From the NCBI GenBank assembly GCA_963702595.1, contig CAVPDC010000013.1, forward strand, positions 310,001 to 374,000: DNA of 64,000 bases, in the 5' to 3' direction. This document shows, one piece after another, positions 45,667 through 53,349 of this stretch. The stretch's first letter is position 1, and each line of letters begins with the position of its first letter. A model generated the notes under the pieces. It was not told the origin of the DNA, did not search any database, and was given only the letters and a program-made list of their open reading frames with translations. Position numbers and translations under genes: made by a program. Origin of the DNA: JALORV01 sp963702595. GTDB taxonomy: Bacteria; Pseudomonadota; Gammaproteobacteria; Burkholderiales; Burkholderiaceae_F.

Positions 45667-48600
45667 CTAGGAATAGTTGAAATACGCGCGCCGAACACGC
45701 GGCTGCGCGGCAAGTTCGGCGAGAAGTCTTTCTTCGGGACGCACGCGCCAATCCTCGGGAAGCGGAATGTCGGCGCAGCCGCCTCTGTTGCTGTAATTGA
45801 CGACTATGCGACAGCCGTTGCTGCCAACGCCATTTGAAGTCCGGTACGGTGCCAAGGCATCGCGCAGCCACGCGACATCACCCGCCCCTTCGAGTTCGAT
45901 ACGCAGTCGCGCCGCCGCCCTGGCGCGCGCTTCGGTCAGGTCCATCAACTCGTCCGCAGAAATCGACAGGCGCTGCGCAAACTCGTCGTAGCGGACCTTG
46001 CCGACGACGAAGAGCAACTGGTCCTCCTTCAGCAATGCGCGCTTGCGGTCGTAGAGTTCCGAGAACACCATCAGCTCGAGCTGGGCGGTGGCATCGTCGA
46101 GCACCACCACGCCCATGCGGCCGCGGCGCGTGTTCTGGCTGCGAGCTGACACGATGACACCCGTGAGCCTGACTTGTTCGCGCGCCTGCCTGACTTCGGC
46201 GAGCGGCGTCGGCGCCAGCAGCCTGGCTTCCGCAGCGTACTCGCGGAATAGGTGCCCGGAGAAGTAGTAGCCGAGCGCCAGCTTCTCATTCGACAGCTTC
46301 TCGCGCTCGCTCCAGCGAGCCACCTTCACGAACTCGACGTGCCTAGGCGATGCTTCGACGCCACCGAACAGGTTCGCCTGCCCGACGCTGGCCGCAGCGC
46401 TGTCGGCGGCATCTATTGCACGGCCGACGGTGGCCAGCAGCGCGGCACGGTCGTCGGAGAGCAGGTCGAGCGCACCGGCGCGCACCAGCGCTTCGACGAC
46501 GCGGCGGTTGACAACGTGCTTGTCGACCCGCGCGCACAGATCGTAGAGATCGGTGTAAGGCCCCCCGGTCGCACGCGCCGCCAGGATCGCCTCGATGGCT
46601 CCCTGTCCCGTGCCCTTGATGGCACCCAGGCCGTAGCGGATTGTCTTCGCATCGACCGGCTCGAAGCGCCAGCTGCACGCGTTGATGTCCGGAGCGAGAA
46701 TCTTCACGCCGATCGCCTTGCAGTCCTCGATCAGGTCCTTCACCTTGTCGGTGTCGTCCATCACCGTCGACAGGTTGGCCGCCATGAACGCCGCCGGGTA
46801 ATGCGCCTTGAAGTAAGCGGTCTGGTAGGCGACGACGGCATAGGCGGCAGAGTGGCTCTTGTTGAACCCGTAGCCCGCGAACTTCTCCATCAAATTGAAG
46901 AGTTCGGTGGCGGTGTTGGCGTCGACGCCCTGCTGGGCAGCGCCGTCGACGAAGATCGAACGATGCTTGGCCATCTCCTCGGGCTTCTTCTTGCCCATCG
47001 CGCGCCGCAGCAGGTCGGCGCCGCCCAGCGAATAGCCGCCGACCACCTGCGCGATGCGCATCACCTGTTCCTGATAGACCATGACGCCGTAAGTCTCCGC
47101 CAGGATCGGTTCAATCGACGGATGGAGGTACTCGACGCGCTGGCGCCCGTGCTTGCGCTCGATGAAGTCCGGGATCAGGTCCATCGGGCCCGGGCGGTAC
47201 AACGCGTTCAGCGCGATCAGGTCCTCGAGGCGATCGGGCTTGGCGCGCTTGAGAAGTTCACGCATGCCGCGCGATTCAAACTGGAAGATCGCCGTCGTCG
47301 CCGCCTGCTTGAAAATGTCGTAGGTCTTTGCGTCGTCGAGCGGCAGGTTCTCCAGTTTCAGCGAGAAGGCCGGATCGAGCTGCCGCACGTAGTTCAGTGT
47401 CAGATCGAGGATCGTCAGCGTGGTCAGGCCGAGGAAGTCGAACTTCACGAGACCGATCGCCTCGACGTCGTCCTTGTCGAACTGGCTGATCGCCGCGTCC
47501 TGCGCCCCCGGCGCGCAGTACAGGGGACAGAAGTCGGTGAGCTTGCCCGGCGCGATCAGCACACCGCCAGCATGCATGCCGACGTTGCGCGTCAGGCCCT
47601 CGAGGGGCCGGGCGAGTTCGATCAGTTGCTGATGTTCCTCGTCACCGGCCACCGCATCGGCGAATGCAGGTTCCTCTTTCAGCGCCCGCTCGAGCGTCCA
47701 CGGATCGGCCGGGTTGTGCGGGATCAGCTTAGAAAGCTGGTCGCACTTGGTGTAGGGCATGTCCAGCACGCGCCCGGCGTCGCGTACGACGGCCTTGGCG
47801 CCCAGCGTGCCGAAGGTGGCGATTTGCGAAACCGCGGCGTGGCCGTACTTTCGCTTGACGTAATCGATGACCCGGTCGCGGTTGTCCTGGCAGAAGTCGA
47901 TGTCGAAGTCCGGCATCGAGACGCGTTCCGGATTCAGGAAGCGCTCGAACAGCAGCCCATAGCGCAGCGGATCGAGGTCGGTGATGCCGAGCGAATACGC
48001 GACCAGCGAGCCGGCCCCCGAGCCACGTCCGGGCCCGACCGGGATGCCATTGCCCTTCGCCCAGTTGATGAAGTCAGCAACGATCAGGAAGTAGCCCGAG
48101 AAGCCCATTTTCGCGATCGTCTTCAGCTCGAGATCGAGACGCGCGGCGTACTCCGGGCGCCGCGCCGACCGCAACGCATCGTCCGGGAACAGCGCGGCAA
48201 GGCGTAGCTCGAGCCCCTCCTCCGACAGCGCACGGCAGTGATCGTCGAGCGTGACACCCTCGGGCGTCGGGTAGAGCGGCAGCCGCGGCCTGCCCAGTTC
48301 CAGCGTCAGATTGCAGCGTCGCGCGATCTCCACCGAGTTCGCCAGCGCCGCTGGGACATCGGAGAAAAGCGCCTGCATTTCCGCCTGCGACTTGAAGTAC
48401 TGCTCGCGCGTGAAGCGCCGCGGCCGGCGCGGATCAGCCAGTGTGTAGCCCTCTGCAATGCAGAAGCGCGCCTCGTGTGCACGAAAGTCGCCCGGCTCCA
48501 GGAACTGAATCGGGTGTGTCGCGACGACCGGCAGTCGATGTTTCACCGCCAGCGCCAGCGAAGCGCTGGTGCAGGCGGCATCGCGTGCATCGCCCGTGCG

Positions 48601-49125
48601 TTGCAGTTCGACGTAAAAGCGCCCCGGGAACGCAGCCTCCAGCCGCTCGGCCGCGAGCGTCGCGGCTTCGAACCGGCCCGCGAGCAATTGCGCGCCGACT
48701 TCTCCGCTGCGCGCGCCGGACAAACCGATCAGGCCTCGTGCGCGCTCGCCGCCGACTTCCTCAAACCACTCGGTGCGCAATTCCGCCCGGTTGCGATGCT
48801 GGTTCTCCAGGAAGGCCCGCGTCAGCAAAGCACACAGATTGAGATAGCCGCCGTGGTCCTGCGCCAGCAGGGCCATGCGATATGGACTGTCGCGTTCAGC
48901 GTCGTTGGTGATCCAGACGTCGCAGCCGATGATCGGCTTGACACCCTTGCGGCGCGCCGCCTGGTAGAAGCGCACGGCACCGAACACGTTCGCGCTGTCG
49001 GTGATCGCCAGCGCGCCCTGGCCGTCGGCCGCGGCCTTGCCCACCGCATCGTCGATCCGAACGATCCCGTCCACCACCGAAAACTCAGAATGCAGGCGTA
49101 GGTGGACGAAGTGCGTGCTGCTCAT
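45667..49125 (-). CDS. dnaE: DNA polymerase III alpha subunit
   Basis: The 1152-residue replicative polymerase. Domains in order: PHP (LHSEFSVVDG..., about 1-270), palm with the catalytic PDFDIDFCQDNRDRVIDYV acidic pair (about 400), thumb and fingers (EQVMRIAQVVGGYSLGGADLLRRAMGKKK), a helix-hairpin-helix region and a C-terminal OB fold (LTGVIVSARSQNTRRGRMGVVVLDD) with beta-clamp binding tail. Slightly shorter than E. coli DnaE (1160) and complete. It starts at ATG 49125. A perfect DnaA box is found 35 bp upstream. Family I DnaE, not the ImuC/DnaE2 type. Confidence 0.97.
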   Translation of the reverse strand: MSSTHFVHLRLHSEFSVVDGIVRIDDAVGKAAADGQGALAITDSANVFGAVRFYQAARRKGVKPIIGCDVWITNDAERDSPYRMALLAQDHGGYLNLCALLTRAFLENQHRNRAELRTEWFEEVGGERARGLIGLSGARSGEVGAQLLAGRFEAATLAAERLEAAFPGRFYVELQRTGDARDAACTSASLALAVKHRLPVVATHPIQFLEPGDFRAHEARFCIAEGYTLADPRRPRRFTREQYFKSQAEMQALFSDVPAALANSVEIARRCNLTLELGRPRLPLYPTPEGVTLDDHCRALSEEGLELRLAALFPDDALRSARRPEYAARLDLELKTIAKMGFSGYFLIVADFINWAKGNGIPVGPGRGSGAGSLVAYSLGITDLDPLRYGLLFERFLNPERVSMPDFDIDFCQDNRDRVIDYVKRKYGHAAVSQIATFGTLGAKAVVRDAGRVLDMPYTKCDQLSKLIPHNPADPWTLERALKEEPAFADAVAGDEEHQQLIELARPLEGLTRNVGMHAGGVLIAPGKLTDFCPLYCAPGAQDAAISQFDKDDVEAIGLVKFDFLGLTTLTILDLTLNYVRQLDPAFSLKLENLPLDDAKTYDIFKQAATTAIFQFESRGMRELLKRAKPDRLEDLIALNALYRPGPMDLIPDFIERKHGRQRVEYLHPSIEPILAETYGVMVYQEQVMRIAQVVGGYSLGGADLLRRAMGKKKPEEMAKHRSIFVDGAAQQGVDANTATELFNLMEKFAGYGFNKSHSAAYAVVAYQTAYFKAHYPAAFMAANLSTVMDDTDKVKDLIEDCKAIGVKILAPDINACSWRFEPVDAKTIRYGLGAIKGTGQGAIEAILAARATGGPYTDLYDLCARVDKHVVNRRVVEALVRAGALDLLSDDRAALLATVGRAIDAADSAAASVGQANLFGGVEASPRHVEFVKVARWSEREKLSNEKLALGYYFSGHLFREYAAEARLLAPTPLAEVRQAREQVRLTGVIVSARSQNTRRGRMGVVVLDDATAQLELMVFSELYDRKRALLKEDQLLFVVGKVRYDEFAQRLSISADELMDLTEARARAAARLRIELEGAGDVAWLRDALAPYRTSNGVGSNGCRIVVNYSNRGGCADIPLPEDWRVRPEERLLAELAAQPRVRRAYFNYS

Positions 49126-49159
49126 GGTGCCGATTCTGCCACCCGGCGCCCCGGCTCTC

Positions 49160-49168
49160 TGTGGATAA
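49160..49168. promoter_or_regulatory. DnaA box upstream of dnaE
   Basis: TGTGGATAA, the complement of TTATCCACA, is a perfect DnaA 9-mer 35 bp upstream of the dnaE start codon. A single 9-mer can arise by chance in 64 kb, so regulation of dnaE by DnaA is only a possibility. Confidence 0.35.
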
Positions 49169-49305
49169 GCAGCGCCAGCGTGAACCGCCCATGCTTTCCG
49201 ACGCGCGGTTGAAGGCCCGGATTGGTCGGTGCTTGCCCGCCGGATGGAGATTTCGCAGCCCCACCGAAGCGACTATCGTTGACACCCCACCGAAGGGAGT
49301 TCCCG

Positions 49306-49809
49306 ATGCATCGCTGGGTCCTGGCGGCGCTGTGCGCCGTTGTACCGTGTCTGGCGGCGTCCCAGACGATCTACAAGGTGCAGTTGCCTGATGGCAGCGT
49401 GATGTTCACCGACACGCCGCCGCCCGACGCCAAGATCCTCGAGCAGCGCGAAAGCAGGAGCCCGGCGCGCCCGGCCAGCAGTCCCGCGCCCGCTCCGGCC
49501 GCTACCCCGACTCAGGTACCGCCGCAGGGCATCGGGTTCGATGGTCAGCCGGTGCAGCCCGCACGCAAGTCCAGCGCCATCGACGCCGCCATTACCGAAG
49601 TCAACGAGGCCGAGCGCGCGCTGCAGCTGGCCAAGAGGAAACTCGAACTCGGTCGCGAGCCCCTGGCTGGCGAGCGACTTGGACTTAAAGGCGGCGGCTC
49701 GCGCCTGGCGCCGGAATATGAAGCGCGCGTCGGGGGCCTCGAGCGCGACGTCTCCAATGCGGAATTACGGCTGCAACGGGCCTACGAGGCGCGCAACGCG
49801 GCGCGCTAG
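49306..49809 (+). CDS. DUF4124 domain exported protein
   Basis: A 167-residue periplasmic protein. The signal peptide MHRWVLAALCAVVPCLAASQT is followed by the DUF4124 core, TIYKVQLPDGSVMFTDTPPPDAK, a small WW-like beta domain. A Pro/Ala-rich linker (about 55-75) then leads to a coiled-coil C-terminus (about 90-165: ITEVNEAERALQLAKRKLELG...). Function unknown; such proteins are common in beta- and gammaproteobacterial envelopes. ATG 49306 with GAAGGGAG upstream. The earlier in-frame start at 49222 lacks a ribosome-binding site. Confidence 0.82.
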   Translation: MHRWVLAALCAVVPCLAASQTIYKVQLPDGSVMFTDTPPPDAKILEQRESRSPARPASSPAPAPAATPTQVPPQGIGFDGQPVQPARKSSAIDAAITEVNEAERALQLAKRKLELGREPLAGERLGLKGGGSRLAPEYEARVGGLERDVSNAELRLQRAYEARNAAR

Positions 49810-49956
49810 CGCCGAAACGGGCCCGATTCCGGCGTTTGTGGTGCCGTTACTGAACCGCTCGTCGATTCAACCGGGAAAGCAGGCTTCCTTCCCCGTTTGA
49901 CCTGGCGGACCGCCGGCTACCTTGGCGGCCGTCTCGTCGAGCCTCGCCGCGTTTGC

Positions 49957-50511
49957 ATGCTGGAAACTCTCATTGGTGCTGCAGCCATCATCGTCGTCGT
50001 CCTGGGCGTGGGCGTTGCTATTGCGGTCCTTCGTGCACGAAGCAGCGACGCCATGACGACAGGCCGCTGGCCCTTCAGTCTGCGCCCCCCATTAACCGAA
50101 CCCGAACAGGTCCTCTACTTCCGCCTGTGCCAGGCGCTGCCGGACCACATCGTGCTCGCGCAAGTCGGCATGTCGCGCTTCCTGGCAGTCCGCCGCGGCC
50201 ACAACGCGCGCGCCTGGTACAACCGCATCAATCGCATGAGCGTCGACTTCCTCGTCTGCACAAAGGACGCATCGGTTATCGCCGCCGTCGAACTCGATGA
50301 TGCCTCCCACCAGCACCCGGACCGTGTCAGCGCTGACGCGAAAAAGGAACTTGCGCTGAACGCAGCGGGCGTACGGCTTCTGCGCTGGAAGGTGGGCGCG
50401 ATGCCCGATGAGGCAGTGATCCAGCGTTCGATTGCGACTGTCTCAACTCCGCCAAGGACAGACGCGCGCCGGCATGAAAGCGAAAATACGGGGAGCTTCC
50501 GGACGGCGTGA
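49957..50511 (+). CDS. DUF2726 domain membrane-anchored nuclease-like protein
   Basis: A 184-residue protein with one N-terminal transmembrane helix (about 5-25) and a cytosolic DUF2726 domain. DUF2726 belongs to the restriction endonuclease-like fold; here VDFLVCTKDASVIAAVELDDASH supplies a D...E-x-D core, and LNAAGVRLLRWKV follows. Whether it cuts DNA is unknown. The last 25 residues are polar and unconserved. ATG 49957 places the helix at the N-terminus. It stands alone between the DUF4124 gene and the tRNA region. Confidence 0.8.
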   Translation: MLETLIGAAAIIVVVLGVGVAIAVLRARSSDAMTTGRWPFSLRPPLTEPEQVLYFRLCQALPDHIVLAQVGMSRFLAVRRGHNARAWYNRINRMSVDFLVCTKDASVIAAVELDDASHQHPDRVSADAKKELALNAAGVRLLRWKVGAMPDEAVIQRSIATVSTPPRTDARRHESENTGSFRTA

Positions 50512-50560
50512 TCCTCGACTGGGGGTCGAAACGGAATGGACCGCGCCGAACTTGCAAAGA

Positions 50561-50588
50561 AAGACCCGCCTCAAAGGGCGGGTTTATC
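50561..50588. terminator. Bidirectional intrinsic terminator
   Basis: ACCCGCC (50564-50570) pairs with GGCGGGT (50577-50583) around a 6-nt loop. A/T-rich flanks give TTTAT on the plus strand and TCTTTCTTT on the minus strand. The minus-strand tail is better, so it most likely ended the gene whose PEP-CTERM tail remains at 50611-50700. Confidence 0.7.
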
Positions 50589-50610
50589 GTGCGTGCTGAA
50601 GGTCGGCGGG

Positions 50611-50700
50611 CTAATGCCTGCGACGACGCGCGCCTACGAGGCCGATGAGACCGAGGCCGAGCAGCGCCAGCGTGCCGGGTTCGGGCACGGGATTGGCTTC
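50611..50700 (-). pseudogene. Orphan PEP-CTERM sorting signal (gene remnant)
   Basis: Translated from the minus strand, the 90 bases ending at a TAG (50611-50613) encode a textbook PEP-CTERM tail: NPVPEPGTLALLG, then a hydrophobic helix (LGLIGLVGA) and the basic end RRRRH, 28-30 residues in all. Upstream codons stay open but carry no recognisable domain and run into the tRNA-Glu terminator, so the body and start of the gene are missing. The sorting signal is recognised by an EpsH/exosortase (XrtA), so the organism or a recent ancestor probably has that system. A terminator follows at 50561-50588. It is too short and too degraded upstream to be called a gene. Confidence 0.75.
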
Positions 50701-50762
50701 ACAGCGCGCGCCAGTTCGCCGGACGGGGGACCGGACGAGCCGCGGATAACTTCGGTCAAGTC

Positions 50763-50807
50763 CCAGACGCAAAACGGCCCGCGAGTTGCGGGCCGTTTTG
50801 CGTCTGG
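50763..50807. terminator. 20-bp stem intrinsic terminator of the tRNA operon
   Basis: Left arm 50763-50782 and right arm 50788-50807 are perfect reverse complements (20 bp) with a 5-nt loop. The core is GGCCCGC/GCGGGCC flanked by AAAA/TTTT. On the minus strand it terminates the tRNA-Ala/tRNA-Glu transcript. The right arm includes 50805-50807, which encode the CCA end of tRNA-Glu. Confidence 0.8.
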
Positions 50808-50880
50808 CGTCCCCTACGAGATTCGAACTCGTGTTATCGCCGTGAAAGGGCGGTGTCCTAGGCCTCTAGACGAAGGGGAC
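50805..50880 (-). tRNA. tRNA-Glu (UUC)
   Basis: A 76-nt cloverleaf on the minus strand. The 5' end GTCCCCTTCG begins at 50880; the acceptor GTCCCCT pairs with AGGGGAC. The anticodon loop reads CTTTCAC with anticodon TTC, the T arm has GTTCGAATC, and the discriminator is G. CCA is encoded. It is the second gene after tRNA-Ala in the same orientation. Confidence 0.95.
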
Positions 50881-50890
50881 CGTTCAATTC

Positions 50891-50912
50891 AAGGCCCGCA
50901 AACGCGGGCCTT
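50891..50912. terminator. Hairpin between the two tRNA genes
   Basis: AAGGCCCGC (50891-50899) and GCGGGCCTT (50904-50912) form a 9-bp stem with a 4-nt loop in the 44-nt spacer of the tRNA operon. There is no T-tract. It may be a processing (RNase) signal and not a terminator. Confidence 0.5.
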
Positions 50913-50924
50913 CGAAGCGGTCTG

Positions 50925-51000
<76 letters not shown>

Positions 51001-51015
51001 ACGGGAAAGGCGCGG

Positions 51016-51044
51016 ATTATAGCGGGACGCGCGTTGGCGGCCAA
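51016..51044 (-). promoter_or_regulatory. Sigma70 promoter of the tRNA-Ala/Glu operon
   Basis: On the minus strand, TATAAT (51021-51016) is a perfect -10, and TTGGCC (51044-51039) lies upstream with exactly 17 bp of spacer. The start would be near 51009, about 9 nt before tRNA-Ala. The GC-rich bases between -10 and start fit a stringently controlled tRNA promoter. Confidence 0.75.
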
Positions 51045-51201
51045 ATCGCTCGTGACGGCACGCCCCGCCGCCGTCGATTGGGCGTCGGTGAAGCGCTCGC
51101 GCGACAGGCGCTCGGCCAGCCGATCGTCGAGTCGATGCGTGTCGAACCGGTCCTGCAGGCCGCGCATGCCGGCGTGATAGCAGTCGTCCGGGGCGGCCAT
51201 G

Positions 51202-51588
51202 TCAGTCGACGTCCTCGTGAATGCAGAGGATGTTGCCTTCGGGGTCATTGAACCAGGCCGCTTTCTCCGAACCCAGCACGCATACGTGACCGACGGTCTT
51301 GAACCCCGGAAAGTCGTAGTCGTTGAAGACGACGCCGCGACTCTTCAGGTCAGCGATGGCGGCGCCGACGTCGTCGACGCGGAAGCTGATCGCCGTGTGT
51401 TCCGCCTTGGTGCCCTCGGACTTGGGAAACAGCGCGATCTCGGTGCCGCCGCAGTGGTAGATGAACTTGCCGTCCGGCCGCCCCCCGAGCGGTTCGAGCT
51501 GCAGACCCTGCTCATAGAAGCGGCGGGCGCGCTCGAGATGCTTGACCGGCAGCATGCAGGTGACCTGGGTTCCCTGGATCCCCTTCAT
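51202..51588 (-). CDS. VOC family (glyoxalase-like) protein
   Basis: A 128-residue vicinal oxygen chelate protein with two betaalphabetabetabeta modules. The N-terminal VTCMLPVKHLERARRFYEQGLQLEP is the usual first module; AISFRVDDVGAAIADLKSRGVVF and KAAWFNDPEGNILCIHED form the second. The substrate is unknown; metal-ligand positions are not clearly complete. ATG 51588 is preceded by GGGAGGAG. The longer frame to 51648 is not used. It lies between the tRNA operon and gltX, on the same strand as both. Confidence 0.85.
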   Translation of the reverse strand: MKGIQGTQVTCMLPVKHLERARRFYEQGLQLEPLGGRPDGKFIYHCGGTEIALFPKSEGTKAEHTAISFRVDDVGAAIADLKSRGVVFNDYDFPGFKTVGHVCVLGSEKAAWFNDPEGNILCIHEDVD

Positions 51589-51750
51589 GGGCTCCTCCCG
51601 CGCGAGGAATCGCGCACCCATACTGTTCCGCAAACCTTTGCCGGTCAATATAGGGCGGTGATAGCCGGGGTGAGGCTCGCCGCAGGCAAGCCCTGAACCG
51701 GGCTGCGAGCGCCCGGCAGCGAGACGCCGCCCCGCGAGGACACACTCCGG

Positions 51751-53152
51751 TCAGGCGAGGTCGAGCGCCGCCGCGATGCGCACGAGCGTGGTCTCGCGGC
51801 CTACGAGTTCGAGTACGGCGTCGATCGACGGCGTCTGCGTCTGGCCAGTGACCGCCACCCGCAAGGGCACCGCGACCTGCGGCATCTTGAGCTTCGACTC
51901 GCCGACAATCTGCTTGATCAGTGCGCTCAGCGAAGCGCGCTCCCACACGACCGACGCCGCTTGTTCGCCGAATGCGCGCACCGCGTCGCGGCTCGCGCCC
52001 TGCAGGTGCTGGGCGAGCAGTGCCGGGCTCGAACTGCGGTGCGCGGTAAAAGAGCAGCGCACCGTCGGCCAGCTCGTTCAGCGTGCGCGAGCGGTCCTTC
52101 AGCAGCGCCACTACGCGCTCGAGCGACGGTCCGCCGGCAAGCGTGCCGCCGCGTGCCTCGATACGCGGCGCGGCGAGACGCGCGAGGCGCGAGTCGTCGG
52201 CCTCCTTCATGTACTCGCCATTCAGCCAAAGCAGCTTGTCGAGGTTGTACTGCGCCGGTGCGCGGTTGACGTGCTCGAGGTCGAACCATTCAACGAGTTC
52301 CGCGCGCGAGAACTTCTCGGCATCGCCGTGGCTCCAGCCGAGCCGCGCGAGGTAGTTGAACAGCGCCTCGGGCAGGAAGCCGTCGGCGTCGTACTGCAGC
52401 ACGCTGACCGCGCCGTGGCGCTTGGACAGCTTCTGGCCGTCCGGGCCGAGGATCATCGGCAGGTGCCCGAACTTCGGCAGCGTTGCGCCGAGTGCTCGGT
52501 AGATATTGATCTGCCGCGGCGTGTTGTTGACGTGGTCGTCGCCGCGCAAGACGTGAGAGATCGCCATGTCGATGTCGTCGACGACCACGGCGAAGTTGTA
52601 GGTCGGCACGCCGTCGCCGCGCGCGATGACGAGATCGTCGAGCTCGGCGTTGGCGATCGATATCGGGCCCTTGACGAGATCGTTCCAGCCGACGTCGCCC
52701 TCGTCCGGATTGCGGAAGCGGATCACCGGCTTCACACCGGCAGGCGGCGTCTTACCGCGCGCGTTTTCCGGGCGCCAGCGGCCGTCGTAGCGCGGTTTTT
52801 CGCCGCGCGCCGTCTGCGCTTCGCGCAGCGCATCGAGCTCTTCCTTCGATGCGTAGCAGTGATAGGCCCTGCCCTCCGCCAGCAGGCGGTCGAGCGCGGC
52901 GCGGTAGCGCTCGAGCCGCGCGGTCTGCCGGAACGGCCCCTCGTCGTAGTCGAGATCGAGCCACTTCATGCTGTCGAGGATCACCTGCACGGCTTCCTCG
53001 GTCGAGCGCTCGAGATCCGTGTCTTCGATGCGCAGGATGAACTGGCCGCCATGATGGCGAGCAAACGCCCAGCTGAAGAGTGCTGTGCGGGCAGTGCCCA
53101 GATGGAGCATGCCGGTCGGGCTGGGAGCGATGCGGGTGCGGACGGTCGTCAT
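51751..53152 (-). CDS. gltX: Glutamyl-tRNA synthetase, broken by a +1 frameshift
   Basis: A class I synthetase: IAPSPTGMLHLGTART (HIGH motif), RIEDTDLERSTEEAVQ, and GQKLSKRHG (KMSKS). The frame starting at ATG 53152 is good up to GALLFYRAPQFEPG and then becomes nonsense; the proper C-terminus (ALLAQHLQGASRD ... RIAAALDLA) is in the next frame and ends at TGA 51751-51753. Removing one base from the CCGGG at 52023-52027 restores a continuous 466-codon gene, the usual length. gltX is essential in single copy, so a sequencing or assembly error is the first explanation; a true lesion would need a second GluRS gene. Confidence 0.85.
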
Positions 53153-53349
53153 GAAGGAGACTTTGGGGCCCGGTACGAGGACCGGAACGCGCGGGCGCGC
53201 AGTCTAGCCGAAGGGTTGAGGGCCGGCGTCCTTACCAAGATGGAGCGAGGGGGCGACCGTGACTCCGCACCCTGGCTGCCTTACTGTTCGCAGAAGCGGC
53301 GCAACTCCTTCCGCTGGCTTCATCTCTCACACCGAACGTGGAGGTCAAA

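Noticed and set aside
46252..48207. 651-codon plus-strand open frame
   Set aside because: Antisense shadow of dnaE.
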